A DNA stretch of 39,409 nucleotides from Oscillospiraceae bacterium. Its GTDB lineage: Bacteria > Bacillota > Clostridia > Saccharofermentanales > Saccharofermentanaceae. Of this stretch, positions 16,511-25,685 are shown piece after piece. The notes under the pieces were generated by a model, which searched no databases, was not told the DNA's origin, and was given only the letters and a program-made list of their open reading frames with translations. The DNA is taken from NCBI GenBank assembly GCA_902802325.1, contig CADCLV010000014.1:1-39409 (forward strand). Reading direction: 5' to 3'. The stretch's first letter is position 1. Each line of letters begins with the position of its first letter. The position numbers and the translations under genes are program-made.

Positions 16511-18336
16511 TGTTCCGAAGCGTCTTCCTTCGTAAGATGATCTTTATGGTGCTGGTTGCGCTTTGCGCATCGGCACTTCTTTCTGCTACCCTTTTCCGTT
16601 ATGCTGCCAATGCAGTCACCAAGCAGAATGAAGAGACACTTTTAATCGAAAAAGCCCATGCTCTTTCGGATTTTCTGAATACGCACATCCAGCAGGAAGA
16701 ATCCACAAGCTTTGCCGACGTCAGCATGTCACTGAAGAATGCGACCTTGGGTTACTCGGATCACTCTGTTCTGGGCGCGTATTTTCTTCTTTACAATCCG
16801 TCCGGTTCAGCTTATTTTTCCAGCACGCCGGCTTATGAACAGGACCGCACTCTTCTTTCGGCGATCGATCAGTATGCCAGAAACAACATGCTGAATAACA
16901 GTGACAACAAGAACATTCTGGGACGTATTCCCTCTTCAGATAAGAATGCCTCCATCACCATGATCCAGATTCCGATCATGGCTGATGATCAGCTGGTTTC
17001 CTACCTGGTCATCGGAGACGAGATCTCCGATCGGAGTTCCGCTGCCAATACCTTCAGCAATGTTCTTTTACTTTCCACCTTGATGGTCTCCCTCTTCATG
17101 GCCATTCCGGTATACTTTGCAAGTAAACGTCTTGTACGGCCTCTGAATAAGGTCACAGATGTCGCAAATGCTCTCGGTCAGGGTGACTTTACCGTACGGG
17201 CCAATGATTCCACGAAGGGCGAGATCGGCGAACTGGCCGCTTCGGTAAATGAACTTGCCGAGCGTCTTTCCAAGTCAATTACCAGTGTCACGACAGAGCG
17301 TAACCGACTCAAAGAGATCTTCGATATCATCTCCGAAGGTATCGTATCCGTCGATAAGAATCTGCAACCGGACTATTCCAATAATGCCATTGCCACCTTG
17401 TTCGAAAAGGTGCCGAGAAAGAATCTGTTTACAGAAAAACTTCAGCTGATTCCTTTCGAGGAAGTCTGGGAAGATTTCGAAAACTGCTTAAAGACCGGCG
17501 AGACATATGAGCGCACCATCGAAGCCAAGGACTGCGCTTATTCTTCCACTATCGTGCCGATACTGGATAACGAAAAGGTCATCATCGGTGCGACAGGATT
17601 CTTCCGTGATATCTCCGAGCAGGAGCGTCTGGAGCAGACACGCCGTGACTATGTCGCCAACGTTTCCCACGAGCTGCGTACACCTCTTACCGCTATGAGA
17701 GGCCTGGTTGAGCCTTTGGCAGACGGTATGGTTAAAAAGGAGGAAGACCGGCAGCGTTATTACGGCATTATCCTTCACGAGACCATGCGTCTTTCCCGTC
17801 TTATCGATGACATGCTTGAGCTTTCCCGTCTGCAGGCAAGAACCCTGGCCTTTAAGACTTTCCCGTTTGATCTCAACAAACTTCTTTCCGAGTTTGAGAC
17901 CAAGTTTGCACCGGTCCTGGAAGACGCCGAGATCAACTTCTCCGTAGAATATAAGACCGGACCTCTTCCGACAGTTATGGGTAATCCGGACCGTGTTGAA
18001 CAGATCATCGTCATCCTTCTGGATAACGCGAAGAAGTACACCCCGGCCGGTGGTACCATTACCATTTCGACAGAATATAACGATCAGACAGATCAGGTTC
18101 TGGTGTCCGTAAGCGATACCGGACAAGGTATCCATGAATATGATATCGACCATATCTTCGACCGTTTCTATAAAGCAGACCGTGCCCGCGGAAAGAAAGG
18201 CACAGGTCTTGGCTTAGCCATTGCCAAGGAGCTTTTGAGCTACATGGGCGAGACGATTACCGTACAGAGCGAATATGGTGAAGGCACCACCTTTACCTTC
18301 ACGCTGAAGCGCGTCACCGGTTCTGTCTGGTATTAA
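16510..18336 (+). CDS. Membrane sensor histidine kinase (HAMP-PAS-HisKA-HATPase)
   Basis: A 608-residue kinase. TM1 is at about 8-31, an extracytoplasmic sensor domain at 32-180, TM2 at about 183-205, HAMP at about 206-258, a PAS-like domain at 265-370 (FDIISEGIVSVDKNLQPDYSN), the phosphoacceptor H387 in NVSHELRTPLT, the N box with LLDNAKKYTP, and the G boxes SDTGQGI and GKKGTGLGLAIAKE. It autophosphorylates on H387 and passes phosphate to the coupled regulator. The domain order is that of PhoR/WalK-type kinases, but the external domain is not one that can be named by eye, so the signal is unknown. Confidence 0.95.
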   Translation: MFRSVFLRKMIFMVLVALCASALLSATLFRYAANAVTKQNEETLLIEKAHALSDFLNTHIQQEESTSFADVSMSLKNATLGYSDHSVLGAYFLLYNPSGSAYFSSTPAYEQDRTLLSAIDQYARNNMLNNSDNKNILGRIPSSDKNASITMIQIPIMADDQLVSYLVIGDEISDRSSAANTFSNVLLLSTLMVSLFMAIPVYFASKRLVRPLNKVTDVANALGQGDFTVRANDSTKGEIGELAASVNELAERLSKSITSVTTERNRLKEIFDIISEGIVSVDKNLQPDYSNNAIATLFEKVPRKNLFTEKLQLIPFEEVWEDFENCLKTGETYERTIEAKDCAYSSTIVPILDNEKVIIGATGFFRDISEQERLEQTRRDYVANVSHELRTPLTAMRGLVEPLADGMVKKEEDRQRYYGIILHETMRLSRLIDDMLELSRLQARTLAFKTFPFDLNKLLSEFETKFAPVLEDAEINFSVEYKTGPLPTVMGNPDRVEQIIVILLDNAKKYTPAGGTITISTEYNDQTDQVLVSVSDTGQGIHEYDIDHIFDRFYKADRARGKKGTGLGLAIAKELLSYMGETITVQSEYGEGTTFTFTLKRVTGSVWY

Positions 18337-18348
18337 GAGAGGACCGAT

Positions 18349-19089
18349 ATGTCAGATCAAGTCTCCTCTTCCTGCGAAGAAAACCAGAATAACGGGATCC
18401 GGATCAACCGCTATATCAGTTCCAGCGGATTTTGCTCCAGAAGAAAAGCCGACGAGTACATTTCCCTCGGTCAGGTCACCATTGACGGTGAGGTTGCCGT
18501 ACCCGGAAGTCAGGTTCTTCCCGGGCAGGTCGTAACGGTCTGCGGACAACCTGTTCTTCCCGAGGAGAATCATGTCTACCTGGCATTTCATAAACCCTTA
18601 GGAATCACCTGCACAACAGATAAAAGAGATCCGGATAACATTATCGACTATATCGGCTATCCGAAGCGGATCTTCCCCATCGGACGCCTGGATAAGAATT
18701 CCAGCGGGCTCATCCTGCTTACAGATGATGGAGATATCGTCAACCGTCTTCTTCGTGCCGAGGGACGCCACGATAAAGAATATGTGGTAACAGTTGACCA
18801 CCCGGTAGATATGGACTTTAAAAAGAAGATGGAAGGCGGTCTTCCGATACTGGATACCATAACTCTTCCCTGTAAGGTGGAACTTACCGGGAAATGCACT
18901 TTCCACATCATTCTCAATCAGGGACTGAACCGGCAGATCCGCCGTATGTGTGAATACCTAGGCTACCGGGTCATAAAACTCAAGCGCATCCGCATCCTTA
19001 ACATCCACCTGGGAAATCTTCCCTTAGGTCAATACCGCCGTCTTACGCTGAAAGAGCAGAAAGATCTGTTCCATATAATAAAAAAGTAA
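18349..19089 (+). CDS. rluF: RsuA/RluF-family 23S rRNA pseudouridine synthase
   Basis: A 246-residue protein with an N-terminal S4 RNA-binding domain (IRINRYISSSGFCSRRKADEYISLGQVTIDG, about 17-47) and a catalytic domain with GRLDKNSSGLILLTDDG, Asp115 being the likely nucleophile. The C-terminal GLNRQIRRMCEYLGYRVIKLKRIRI is characteristic of this family. The length and the FHKPLGITCTTDKRDPDNIIDYI segment favour RluF (modifying 23S U2604) over RsuA, but this is inferred. It lies 12 bases after the kinase gene, preceded by GAGAGGA, and is probably transcribed with it. Confidence 0.88.
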   Translation: MSDQVSSSCEENQNNGIRINRYISSSGFCSRRKADEYISLGQVTIDGEVAVPGSQVLPGQVVTVCGQPVLPEENHVYLAFHKPLGITCTTDKRDPDNIIDYIGYPKRIFPIGRLDKNSSGLILLTDDGDIVNRLLRAEGRHDKEYVVTVDHPVDMDFKKKMEGGLPILDTITLPCKVELTGKCTFHIILNQGLNRQIRRMCEYLGYRVIKLKRIRILNIHLGNLPLGQYRRLTLKEQKDLFHIIKK

Positions 19090-19116
19090 ATAGATGCGAA
19101 TAGTAAGATGCATATG

Positions 19117-19147
19117 AAAAGGGCCTCCGGCGTAAAACCGAAGGCCC
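19117..19147 (-). terminator. Terminator between convergent rluF-type and GH2 genes
   Basis: GGGCCTCCGG (19121-19130) pairs with CCGAAGGCCC (19138-19147) around a 7-base loop. On the minus strand the stem runs into TTTT, so it chiefly serves the GH2 gene; it may also stop readthrough from the plus strand. Confidence 0.75.
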
Positions 19148-19167
19148 TCTCCATATAGTGAAATCTC

Positions 19168-22100
19168 TCAGTATTTTGGAGCAAATTTAATCGTCTCCTC
19201 ATAACGGGTATTCTTCTGTAATCCCCGTCGAGCGAGCACATCAGGACTTCTTTCAATGCCTTTCATATAGAAGTCCAGGTAAAGGTGGGTCCGTCCGTCC
19301 GATTTCAGAAGTTCCGGATGCGTACAGTCATCCAGATCATCCGGCATAAACGGCAGGCAGGAAAAAGAGAACCCATCTGAAGTATTCTTCGTAATTCCGA
19401 TGCCCTGGGCATCATCGTGCTGCAAGAGCAAATATTTCGTATCGGCATGGGCTCCCGTCTCAGAAGGACGCGCATACTCATGGTAAAGTGTCGAATGCAA
19501 CGAGGTATACCAGCCGATCCGGGAAGATTCTTTTCGGTCGCTGTATGATTCCCCTTCTCCCCGTCCATACCAGCCGAGATGTACAGAGCTGTCGATCGGA
19601 ACACGGAAACCGTAGCGGACCAGATCGAATTTCGGAACGAAACTCAATGTCGCCGTTAAGGTTCCATCAGTACGGATCCGGTATCGGACATAAAGCGGTC
19701 CTTTCATACCGGAAGAGGCATACTTCGTGATCATATTAAATGCGTCGCCATCCATTTCATAGAAACTTCCGACAAAACGTATATCTGACTGGATCGTGCG
19801 CCAGTCCGTCTCATGAGAGAATACGGTCTGGGACAAAACATAGGATTTATCTGCACGGTCAATATTAGATGCCGCACGATAAAAACTTGGCTCCAAAAGT
19901 CCGTCGAAATACTCTTTTCCATCTACCTGAATAGAGCAAAGGCCACCTTCCTGACGACTGAATCCGTAACGGATCTTTCCGGCAACCACAAATAAGAATG
20001 CAGGAGATGTCAGGATCGAGATCTCCGGCTTCTTTTCCTCCCCGAGGATCAGTGCATTTTCAGCAGCGGAACCGTCGATGATCTGGACCGTTCCCGTTTC
20101 CTCTTCCTCTTCAGTTTCCCAGGAAGGACGTACGGTAGAAGGATCACATACCTCATCTACAAGGACCTGCTGGTAGAAGGCCACCTCATATCCGGCTCTG
20201 GCATAGATCGAATCATTTTCCAGAGAAAGACGGATATCCAGGATCAGTTCTTTACATACAGCACGGCGATAGATATCTTCCGCCTTCGGATAATCCTCTT
20301 TCCAGTCCGGTGTCAGGAATTTCCCGACTTCGATGGGGAACTGCATTTCACGGTTACCTAAAGGTGCGATCGACGGGATGATCCCGGAACCGCCGGTCAG
20401 ACGGATACCGCCCAGAAGGAGCTGCCACTTAAGTTCAATAGAAGGCGTGGCTCCAATAGAATGAACATTATGGATCGTCAAAATCGCCGGGTTATCCGCA
20501 GATGCAAAGATCTTAATACCTTCGCACTGTTTTTTCACTTCATAAAAGATCGGGTGCGGAACGCGGTTCGCATCCACAATACCCTGTGCAATGGAGACAC
20601 CGACCTGCCCGGAGTACTCGACCAGATCAGCCTGATGGATGTATTTCAGATCCATAGTATCTTCTTTTCTTCGTGGGCGTGAAAGTAAAGACTCGAATAA
20701 TACTTTATCTTCCTTCAGGCGGGACTTGAGATAGGCCCGGTTCAGGCAAAGATCACACCACTCACCGAAAAGCATGCCTGCTTTATTCGGGAAAGGCGGC
20801 AGATCGGATACATGACCGGCAGGGTCGATCTCACAATAGATCGGACGATGCGCATCAAAGGCAATGATATGTTCTTTGACGCCCATATAGGCATTTTCAT
20901 CAAACTTCTTGCCTGTCATGGACCACATAACGATGCTCGGATGATTAATGAGTGAATATACAGTCTGTGGTAAAACCGACGCTGCAGACTGCACGATCAC
21001 ATACATTCCATACCGGTCACATAGATCGAAAAAGCGTGAATCCGTCGGATGGTGCACTACGTAAATAGTGTTGATATTTGCGCATTTCATCAGGAGAATG
21101 TCCTGACGGAAACGCTCCAGCGGAACTGAGGTTCCTCCTTCCGGATCGAACTCATAATACTTAACTCCATGCAGCGGTACAGCATGGTCATTGATGTTAA
21201 AAAGGTTCTCTGAATAAGTAATCGTTCGAAAACCAAAACGCTGTTTTTTTACACAAAGTACTTCATCCTGATTGTTACGCACTTCCACAATGAAGTCATA
21301 TAAATTCGGAGTCTGGTCTGTCCAGGGAAGGACCAATTTGGCATAAAACTCTGTTCCCAAAGTCGTACTTCCTTCTTTCGGTACCGTATCCGTAAGTGCT
21401 TTTCGCTGGGAAAGACGGTGCTCCGGAAGATTATACAGATCATATTCATCATGGGCTTCCATCAGTCGGCAATTGACTGTCACCTGCATGTCGTATGGCA
21501 GATGATTCTGAAGTTCCACTTCAACGGAAATTCCGGCATCCTTCCGGATATCGGCATTTGAAAGCATTTCTTTTTCACGGTCGATCAGCTGGGTATCACT
21601 ATCTGAACGATAGAGGCTGGAAACCAAAGCTGTCTTCGGAACGACGTCTCTGGCCAGGGTATCCGTCAGCCAGCTGGTAGAAAGGCGTACGGATGCGATC
21701 TCCACAGAAGACTCGGCAACAATATACGGCATACGGAAAAGGCCGGACAAACCAAATGCGCCCTGAGCCCGTACATTCTTTCTTAGTTTTCCCTTCTGCA
21801 CCCGCATGTCAAAACGGCGGACGGCGATAGAAATCAGATTCGCGCCCTCGTGAAGCGCCTCATTCAGCAGACACTTCGTCGTGGAGAAAGTACTTCTAGA
21901 CGAGGAGACATGTTTCCCGTTGATTGAAATAGTATATTGTCCGACGATACCGTCCGTGATCAGATATACGTAACGGTGGATAAACTGCTCAGGAAGATTC
22001 ACCCATACACGGTACAATCCGTAATCATTCGTATTTTCAATACCCGCATCGTCAGCAAGTCTCTGCTGCAGTTTAGAAGTCTTTTTCGAAAGAAGCGCAT

Positions 22101-22374
22101 TTTTCTCATAAACGAGTTCACTTGGATATCCGTAACCCTGCATCTGCCACACACTCGGCACATCGATCAGATCCCAGGCCCCATCGTCAAACTCCGGCTC
22201 AGTCCACTTCTCCGGTATATCTTCCGCATATTTGGCATGGAAAAAGCGCCACTTAGGAAGATCCAGTTTCCAAAGTGACGGCACGCGACCGAACTCCGGC
22301 GGCTGTTTCTCCGCATAGAGCTCATCGATCGAATCATAAGGATAAAAATACCCTTGTGCAGGTAATTGTGCCAT
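19168..22374 (-). CDS. Glycoside hydrolase family 2 (LacZ-like) protein with degenerate active site
   Basis: A 1068-residue protein, no signal peptide, with the LacZ layout: jelly-roll sugar-binding domain (about 45-220), two Ig-like domains (225-385), a TIM barrel (390-640) and a beta-galactosidase small-chain-like domain (about 800-1060). LacZ landmarks align well (FRQDILLMK, LCDRYGMYV, INHPSIVMWS), but the acid/base region reads WSMTGKKF instead of WSLGNES, placing Lys489 where the catalytic Glu belongs. The DEANIETHG stretch is missing, and RHEHHP is replaced by KYYEFDP. E538 (MLFGEWCD) may correspond to the nucleophile. The reading frame is intact over more than 1000 codons. It is probably a non-catalytic or altered GH2. 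Its gene lies downstream of the GH3 on the same strand, with 129 bases between. Confidence 0.85.
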   Translation of the reverse strand: MAQLPAQGYFYPYDSIDELYAEKQPPEFGRVPSLWKLDLPKWRFFHAKYAEDIPEKWTEPEFDDGAWDLIDVPSVWQMQGYGYPSELVYEKNALLSKKTSKLQQRLADDAGIENTNDYGLYRVWVNLPEQFIHRYVYLITDGIVGQYTISINGKHVSSSRSTFSTTKCLLNEALHEGANLISIAVRRFDMRVQKGKLRKNVRAQGAFGLSGLFRMPYIVAESSVEIASVRLSTSWLTDTLARDVVPKTALVSSLYRSDSDTQLIDREKEMLSNADIRKDAGISVEVELQNHLPYDMQVTVNCRLMEAHDEYDLYNLPEHRLSQRKALTDTVPKEGSTTLGTEFYAKLVLPWTDQTPNLYDFIVEVRNNQDEVLCVKKQRFGFRTITYSENLFNINDHAVPLHGVKYYEFDPEGGTSVPLERFRQDILLMKCANINTIYVVHHPTDSRFFDLCDRYGMYVIVQSAASVLPQTVYSLINHPSIVMWSMTGKKFDENAYMGVKEHIIAFDAHRPIYCEIDPAGHVSDLPPFPNKAGMLFGEWCDLCLNRAYLKSRLKEDKVLFESLLSRPRRKEDTMDLKYIHQADLVEYSGQVGVSIAQGIVDANRVPHPIFYEVKKQCEGIKIFASADNPAILTIHNVHSIGATPSIELKWQLLLGGIRLTGGSGIIPSIAPLGNREMQFPIEVGKFLTPDWKEDYPKAEDIYRRAVCKELILDIRLSLENDSIYARAGYEVAFYQQVLVDEVCDPSTVRPSWETEEEEETGTVQIIDGSAAENALILGEEKKPEISILTSPAFLFVVAGKIRYGFSRQEGGLCSIQVDGKEYFDGLLEPSFYRAASNIDRADKSYVLSQTVFSHETDWRTIQSDIRFVGSFYEMDGDAFNMITKYASSGMKGPLYVRYRIRTDGTLTATLSFVPKFDLVRYGFRVPIDSSVHLGWYGRGEGESYSDRKESSRIGWYTSLHSTLYHEYARPSETGAHADTKYLLLQHDDAQGIGITKNTSDGFSFSCLPFMPDDLDDCTHPELLKSDGRTHLYLDFYMKGIERSPDVLARRGLQKNTRYEETIKFAPKY

Positions 22375-22417
22375 TTTCTCTCTTCTTCTTACCTCTAGCG
22401 ATACGTGTTCTGATGCT

Positions 22418-22444
22418 ATTGTAGCACGGGAAGTATTTCGTCAT
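22418..22444 (-). promoter_or_regulatory. Candidate promoter of the GH2 gene
   Basis: On the minus strand TACAAT (22423-22418) lies about 45 bases before the GH2 ATG. ATGACG (22444-22439) is a weak -35 at a short 15-base spacing. The 129-base gap between the GH3 and GH2 genes shows nothing else recognisable. Confidence 0.35.
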
Positions 22445-22503
22445 GTATCAGGCATATTTCATTTTGAAGAAGAGGAAGCAACAATTCACATCGCCGCTTT
22501 TTC

Positions 22504-24951
22504 TTATAGGAAGGCCAGTGTCTTTTTTCTCTTTCTCGCCTTTCTCATGCGCCACAAGCCCTTGAATACATGGCCGTTCATCATGAGAAGCAGAGCTTCC
22601 ATCTGCTCGATGGTGATTTTTCCCATACTAAAGGAAGCCATGGTCCGAAGCGGCAGCTCCATCATCATCACTTCATTCATCAGTTTGAAATGCTCCTGGG
22701 TCTCTTTCCGGTTTCTAAGCTTGATCGATAGACGCATGATCTGATAGAAGATCTTTCCGATAAAGTTACCGCGGCGCATATCTTCCACCGTGGAATTCAT
22801 CGTAAACTCTTTCTTCTTCGGCTCCTTCTCTTCCAGGATCTTCGCATCATAGACCACTTCAAACTGCTTCTTATCGAAGATCTTTGTTTCGGAGTCCAGG
22901 TGATAGTAATGCGGTGCTTTTTCACGATAATCCGGCGCCAGGACCTGGGACATCTTCGAAGTCACTTCGATCTCACGCGTCGCACGGATATCCCTTGAGG
23001 AAGATCCAATCGCGATCGTATATATTCCGCTCTCCACATGCCAGTCTTTGATCTGGGCATTATAGTAAGCAAAAGCACGCTTATCCAATGTAAATTCAAC
23101 TGTACGTGTTCCGCCGCGCTGGATGAAGACTTTCTTAAATCCTTTCAACTGACGGACCGGCTTAAAGATCCGGGATTCCGGTGAGGAAACATAAAGCTGT
23201 ACTACTTCTTTTCCATCTGTTTCACTGGTATTGGTAACATCTACAGATACGGTTACCGTGTCGCCTTCTTCGATCTTTTGAGAAGTAAGCGAGATGTCGC
23301 CATAAGAAAAAGTCGAATAGGAAAGACCATGGCCAAACGGGAAAAGCACCTGCATTTTTGCCGCATCGTAATATCTGTAACCAACAAAAACACTTTCCGC
23401 ATACAGCGTCTGCCGCTTCTCGCCAAAGTTCAGATAACACGGAGTATCCGTAAGTTTCATCGGGAAAGTCTCCGCCAATTTTCCGGAAGGATTTACTTTT
23501 CCATAGAGGATATCGGCAATGGCACCGGCACCTTCCTGACCCGGAAGATAGGCCATCAGCACTGCCTTGACCTGCGAGATCCAGGGCATTTCCACCGGAG
23601 ATCCGGCATAGAGGACCACACATACATTACTGTTTCTCTTTACGACTTCTTCTATAAGACGCTGATGGGACTTCGGAAGTTCCATATGCTTTCTGTCGAA
23701 AGACTCGGATTCAAAACTATCCGGAAGGCCGGCGAAAATAATGACCACATCCTTGGATTTGGCCGCTTCCACCGCTGCATTGAGAAGCTTCTCATCGACC
23801 TCATCCTTTTCCAGCGTATAGCCGGGCTCATAAACAAAATTCTCACTGGCTGTCGAGAATCCGGAAAAGGCATCAGCCACATGGGTAGGATGAATATGGG
23901 AGCTTCCACCGCCCTGAAAGCGGGTCTGCTTCGCCATGGCACCTAAAACCGCCACGCTTTTTTCCGCCTGAAGCGGAAGGAGTTTATCATTCTTCAGAAG
24001 CACCGCCGATTCTTCAAATGCCTGTCTGGCCAGCTGCTGATGGTTAAGATATGGCGAAGAAGTCGGCTTCGGTTTATCCAGACCTTTCTCGATCAGTGTC
24101 AGCATCCTTTCCGCAGCCCGGTCAAGAAGTGCCATCGGAAGCGTTCCGGCTTCAACCGCTTCACAGATCAGGCGATCCCGTTCACCAATGGAACTTGGCA
24201 TCTCCAGTTCAAGTCCCGCTGCCAGTGCATCCAGACGGTTATTGACAGCGCCCCAGTCACTCATGACTACTCCGTCAAATCCCCACTCGTCCCGAAGGAT
24301 CTCAGTAAGAAGTTTTCTGTTTTCACAGGCATACGTACCGTTGACCCGGTTATAAGAAGCCATAACAGTCCACGGTTTACCTTCTTTTATAACTGTCTCA
24401 AAAGCAGAAAGATAGATCTCCCGAAGAGCACGTTCATCCACAATGGAATTATTAACCAGGCGGTATTTTTCCTGGCTGTTGGCGGCAAAATGCTTCACCG
24501 AAGTGCCCACACCCATACTCTGTACGCCACGGACCCAGGCAGCGCCCAGTTTTCCGGCCAGGTACGGATCTTCCGACATATATTCGAAATTCCGGCCGCA
24601 AAGAGGAGAACGCTTGATATTAATGGCCGGTCCCAATACGATGGAAACATCCTGATCGATGGCCTCTTCACCAATGGCCTTTCCGATTGCTTCCAGAAGT
24701 TTCTCATCAAAAGAGTTCGCCGTAGTGGCCGCAGGCGGAAAGCAGGTCGCTTCCTGGCTGTCTCCGGCGCCGCGTCTTCCCTCTTCCGTTCCCTGTTTTC
24801 TCAGGCCATGCGGACCATCTGTCATCATGATCGACGGCACGTCATTCATCGGAAGTCTCTGGGTACGCCAGAAGTCCAGTCCGGAACAAAGGGAAGCTTT
24901 CTGCTTCACAGTCAGTTTACTCATCAATGAGGTTACAAATTCGGATGCCAT
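22504..24951 (-). CDS. Glycoside hydrolase family 3 beta-glucosidase
   Basis: An 815-residue cytoplasmic enzyme (no signal peptide) that releases terminal beta-linked sugars from oligosaccharides. The GH3 N-terminal barrel holds TDGPHGLR (44-51), SVKHFAANSQEK, and the nucleophile D232 in VVMSDWGAV. The C-terminal sandwich domain carries SESFDR with E416 as the likely general acid. A fibronectin-III-like domain is at about 555-640 (VSVDVTNTSETDGKEVVQLYVSSP). A C-terminal extension of about 130 residues, rich in Lys/Met, follows; it is seen in some clostridial GH3 proteins and its role is unknown. The ATG has an AGGGAG ribosome binding site. Substrate (glucoside, xyloside, other) cannot be decided. 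Confidence 0.93.
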   Translation of the reverse strand: MASEFVTSLMSKLTVKQKASLCSGLDFWRTQRLPMNDVPSIMMTDGPHGLRKQGTEEGRRGAGDSQEATCFPPAATTANSFDEKLLEAIGKAIGEEAIDQDVSIVLGPAINIKRSPLCGRNFEYMSEDPYLAGKLGAAWVRGVQSMGVGTSVKHFAANSQEKYRLVNNSIVDERALREIYLSAFETVIKEGKPWTVMASYNRVNGTYACENRKLLTEILRDEWGFDGVVMSDWGAVNNRLDALAAGLELEMPSSIGERDRLICEAVEAGTLPMALLDRAAERMLTLIEKGLDKPKPTSSPYLNHQQLARQAFEESAVLLKNDKLLPLQAEKSVAVLGAMAKQTRFQGGGSSHIHPTHVADAFSGFSTASENFVYEPGYTLEKDEVDEKLLNAAVEAAKSKDVVIIFAGLPDSFESESFDRKHMELPKSHQRLIEEVVKRNSNVCVVLYAGSPVEMPWISQVKAVLMAYLPGQEGAGAIADILYGKVNPSGKLAETFPMKLTDTPCYLNFGEKRQTLYAESVFVGYRYYDAAKMQVLFPFGHGLSYSTFSYGDISLTSQKIEEGDTVTVSVDVTNTSETDGKEVVQLYVSSPESRIFKPVRQLKGFKKVFIQRGGTRTVEFTLDKRAFAYYNAQIKDWHVESGIYTIAIGSSSRDIRATREIEVTSKMSQVLAPDYREKAPHYYHLDSETKIFDKKQFEVVYDAKILEEKEPKKKEFTMNSTVEDMRRGNFIGKIFYQIMRLSIKLRNRKETQEHFKLMNEVMMMELPLRTMASFSMGKITIEQMEALLLMMNGHVFKGLWRMRKARKRKKTLAFL

Positions 24952-24995
24952 AATCGTTCTCCCTGTTCTATTTCATAATAGAGAATATTAAAACT

Positions 24996-25001
24996 ATTAT
25001 A
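24996..25001 (-). promoter_or_regulatory. Candidate -10 box for the GH3 gene
   Basis: TATAAT on the minus strand, 45 bases before the GH3 ATG, in an AT-rich stretch that is back to back with the tmRNA promoter. No clear -35 was found. Confidence 0.35.
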
Positions 25002-25050
25002 TACCATTCTTCCCTTCCTATATACCCTTCGTATAATCGGAAAAATGCTC

Positions 25051-25079
25051 TTGAAAGAAGGTTTTCCATCATGTATACT
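25051..25079 (+). promoter_or_regulatory. Promoter of ssrA
   Basis: TTGAAA (25051-25056), 17-base spacer, TATACT (25074-25079): a near-consensus vegetative sigma factor promoter. Transcription would start near 25086, leaving a leader of about 30 bases to be removed by RNase P before the mature tmRNA 5' end. Confidence 0.85.
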
Positions 25080-25208
25080 CGTGGCACAGAACCACAAATG
25101 AGAGTTGAATATGTGGGGGCGCACTGGTTTCGACGGGGTCGTGGAGACTGGGAAAGCGGGTAGAGGATTCTCGTTGGCCTCTTTAAAAAACGGGAAATGC
25201 AAGTAATT

Positions 25209-25238
25209 GCAAACAACAATCAACTCGTAGCTGCTTAA
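25209..25238 (+). other. tmRNA proteolysis tag reading frame
   Basis: Nine codons plus TAA encode ANNNQLVAA. The terminal VAA is a variant of the usual LAA degron read by ClpXP. The resume codon is GCA at 25209-25211. Confidence 0.9.
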
Positions 25239-25462
25239 TTTAGCTACCATCTCCCCGGTCTATCTGTCGGCCGGACCGGAGATGTCAGATGACAGACCTT
25301 ACCTGTCGGTAGGTTAAACGGGACCACGTTTCAGACAAAGCTTTGCGTCTGGGACGTATCTATGAAGCTACCGGAGAAGGCTTCCTGTTCGTGGGAACGC
25401 CCTCAAGGGGAATACTCCAAACACGAACTGCACCCGGAGATGTCCTTGTTAACGTGGTTTCG

Positions 25463-25483
25463 GACAGGAGTTCGATTCTCCTC
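25463..25483 (+). repeat. tmRNA T-arm copy A (putative attL core)
   Basis: A 21-base segment in the T-arm of ssrA that recurs at 27326-27346 with a single mismatch (G to A at base 12). Together the two copies bracket the MerR-GNAT segment in direct orientation, as attachment-site repeats do. Confidence 0.65.
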
Positions 25484-25504
25484 GCCTCCACCAAAAACAA
25501 ACTG

Positions 25505-25540
25505 ATACCGCTCGATCTGAATGGATCGGGCGGTATTTTT
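25505..25540 (+). terminator. Rho-independent terminator of ssrA
   Basis: A 13-pair stem (ATACCGCTCGATC with GATCGGGCGGTAT, one wobble) followed by TTTTT, 12 bases after the tmRNA CCA. A diverged copy lies at 27397-27432. Confidence 0.9.
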
Positions 25541-25611
25541 GTAATGGTATAATTGGATTGTCAGTAAGATAAATTTCAGTTTTACGTTTTATGAAAACTT
25601 AAAAAGATATA

Positions 25612-25642
25612 TTGACTCTCACATTATGTGAGGGATTATCGT
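25612..25642 (+). promoter_or_regulatory. MerR-type promoter/operator
   Basis: TTGACT (25612-25617) and TATCGT (25637-25642) are separated by 19 bases that contain the perfect dyad CTCACA-TTA-TGTGAG (25618-25632). A long spacer with a centred dyad is the hallmark of MerR-family promoters, which the regulator untwists on activation. It lies 44 bases before the merR-type ATG, so autoregulation is likely. Confidence 0.75.
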
Positions 25643-25685
25643 TGTAGTGAGCTCAAGAGAAAAACATCCATGGAGGTAGGAACAA

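Larger units (their letters stand above)
25115..25493 (+). ncRNA. ssrA: tmRNA (transfer-messenger RNA)
   Basis: Rescues stalled ribosomes by trans-translation. The 5' end GGGGGCG pairs with CGCCTCC just before the encoded CCA (25491-25493), forming the alanyl acceptor stem. The hallmark GCACTGGTTTCGACGGGG follows the 5' end, and the T-arm GGAGTTCGATTCTCC precedes the 3' end. The tag frame is at 25209-25238: GCA AAC AAC AAT CAA CTC GTA GCT GCT TAA, giving ANNNQLVAA after the charged alanine. GC-rich inverted repeats in 25240-25450 fit the usual pseudoknots. The 379-base length is normal. Confidence 0.97.
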
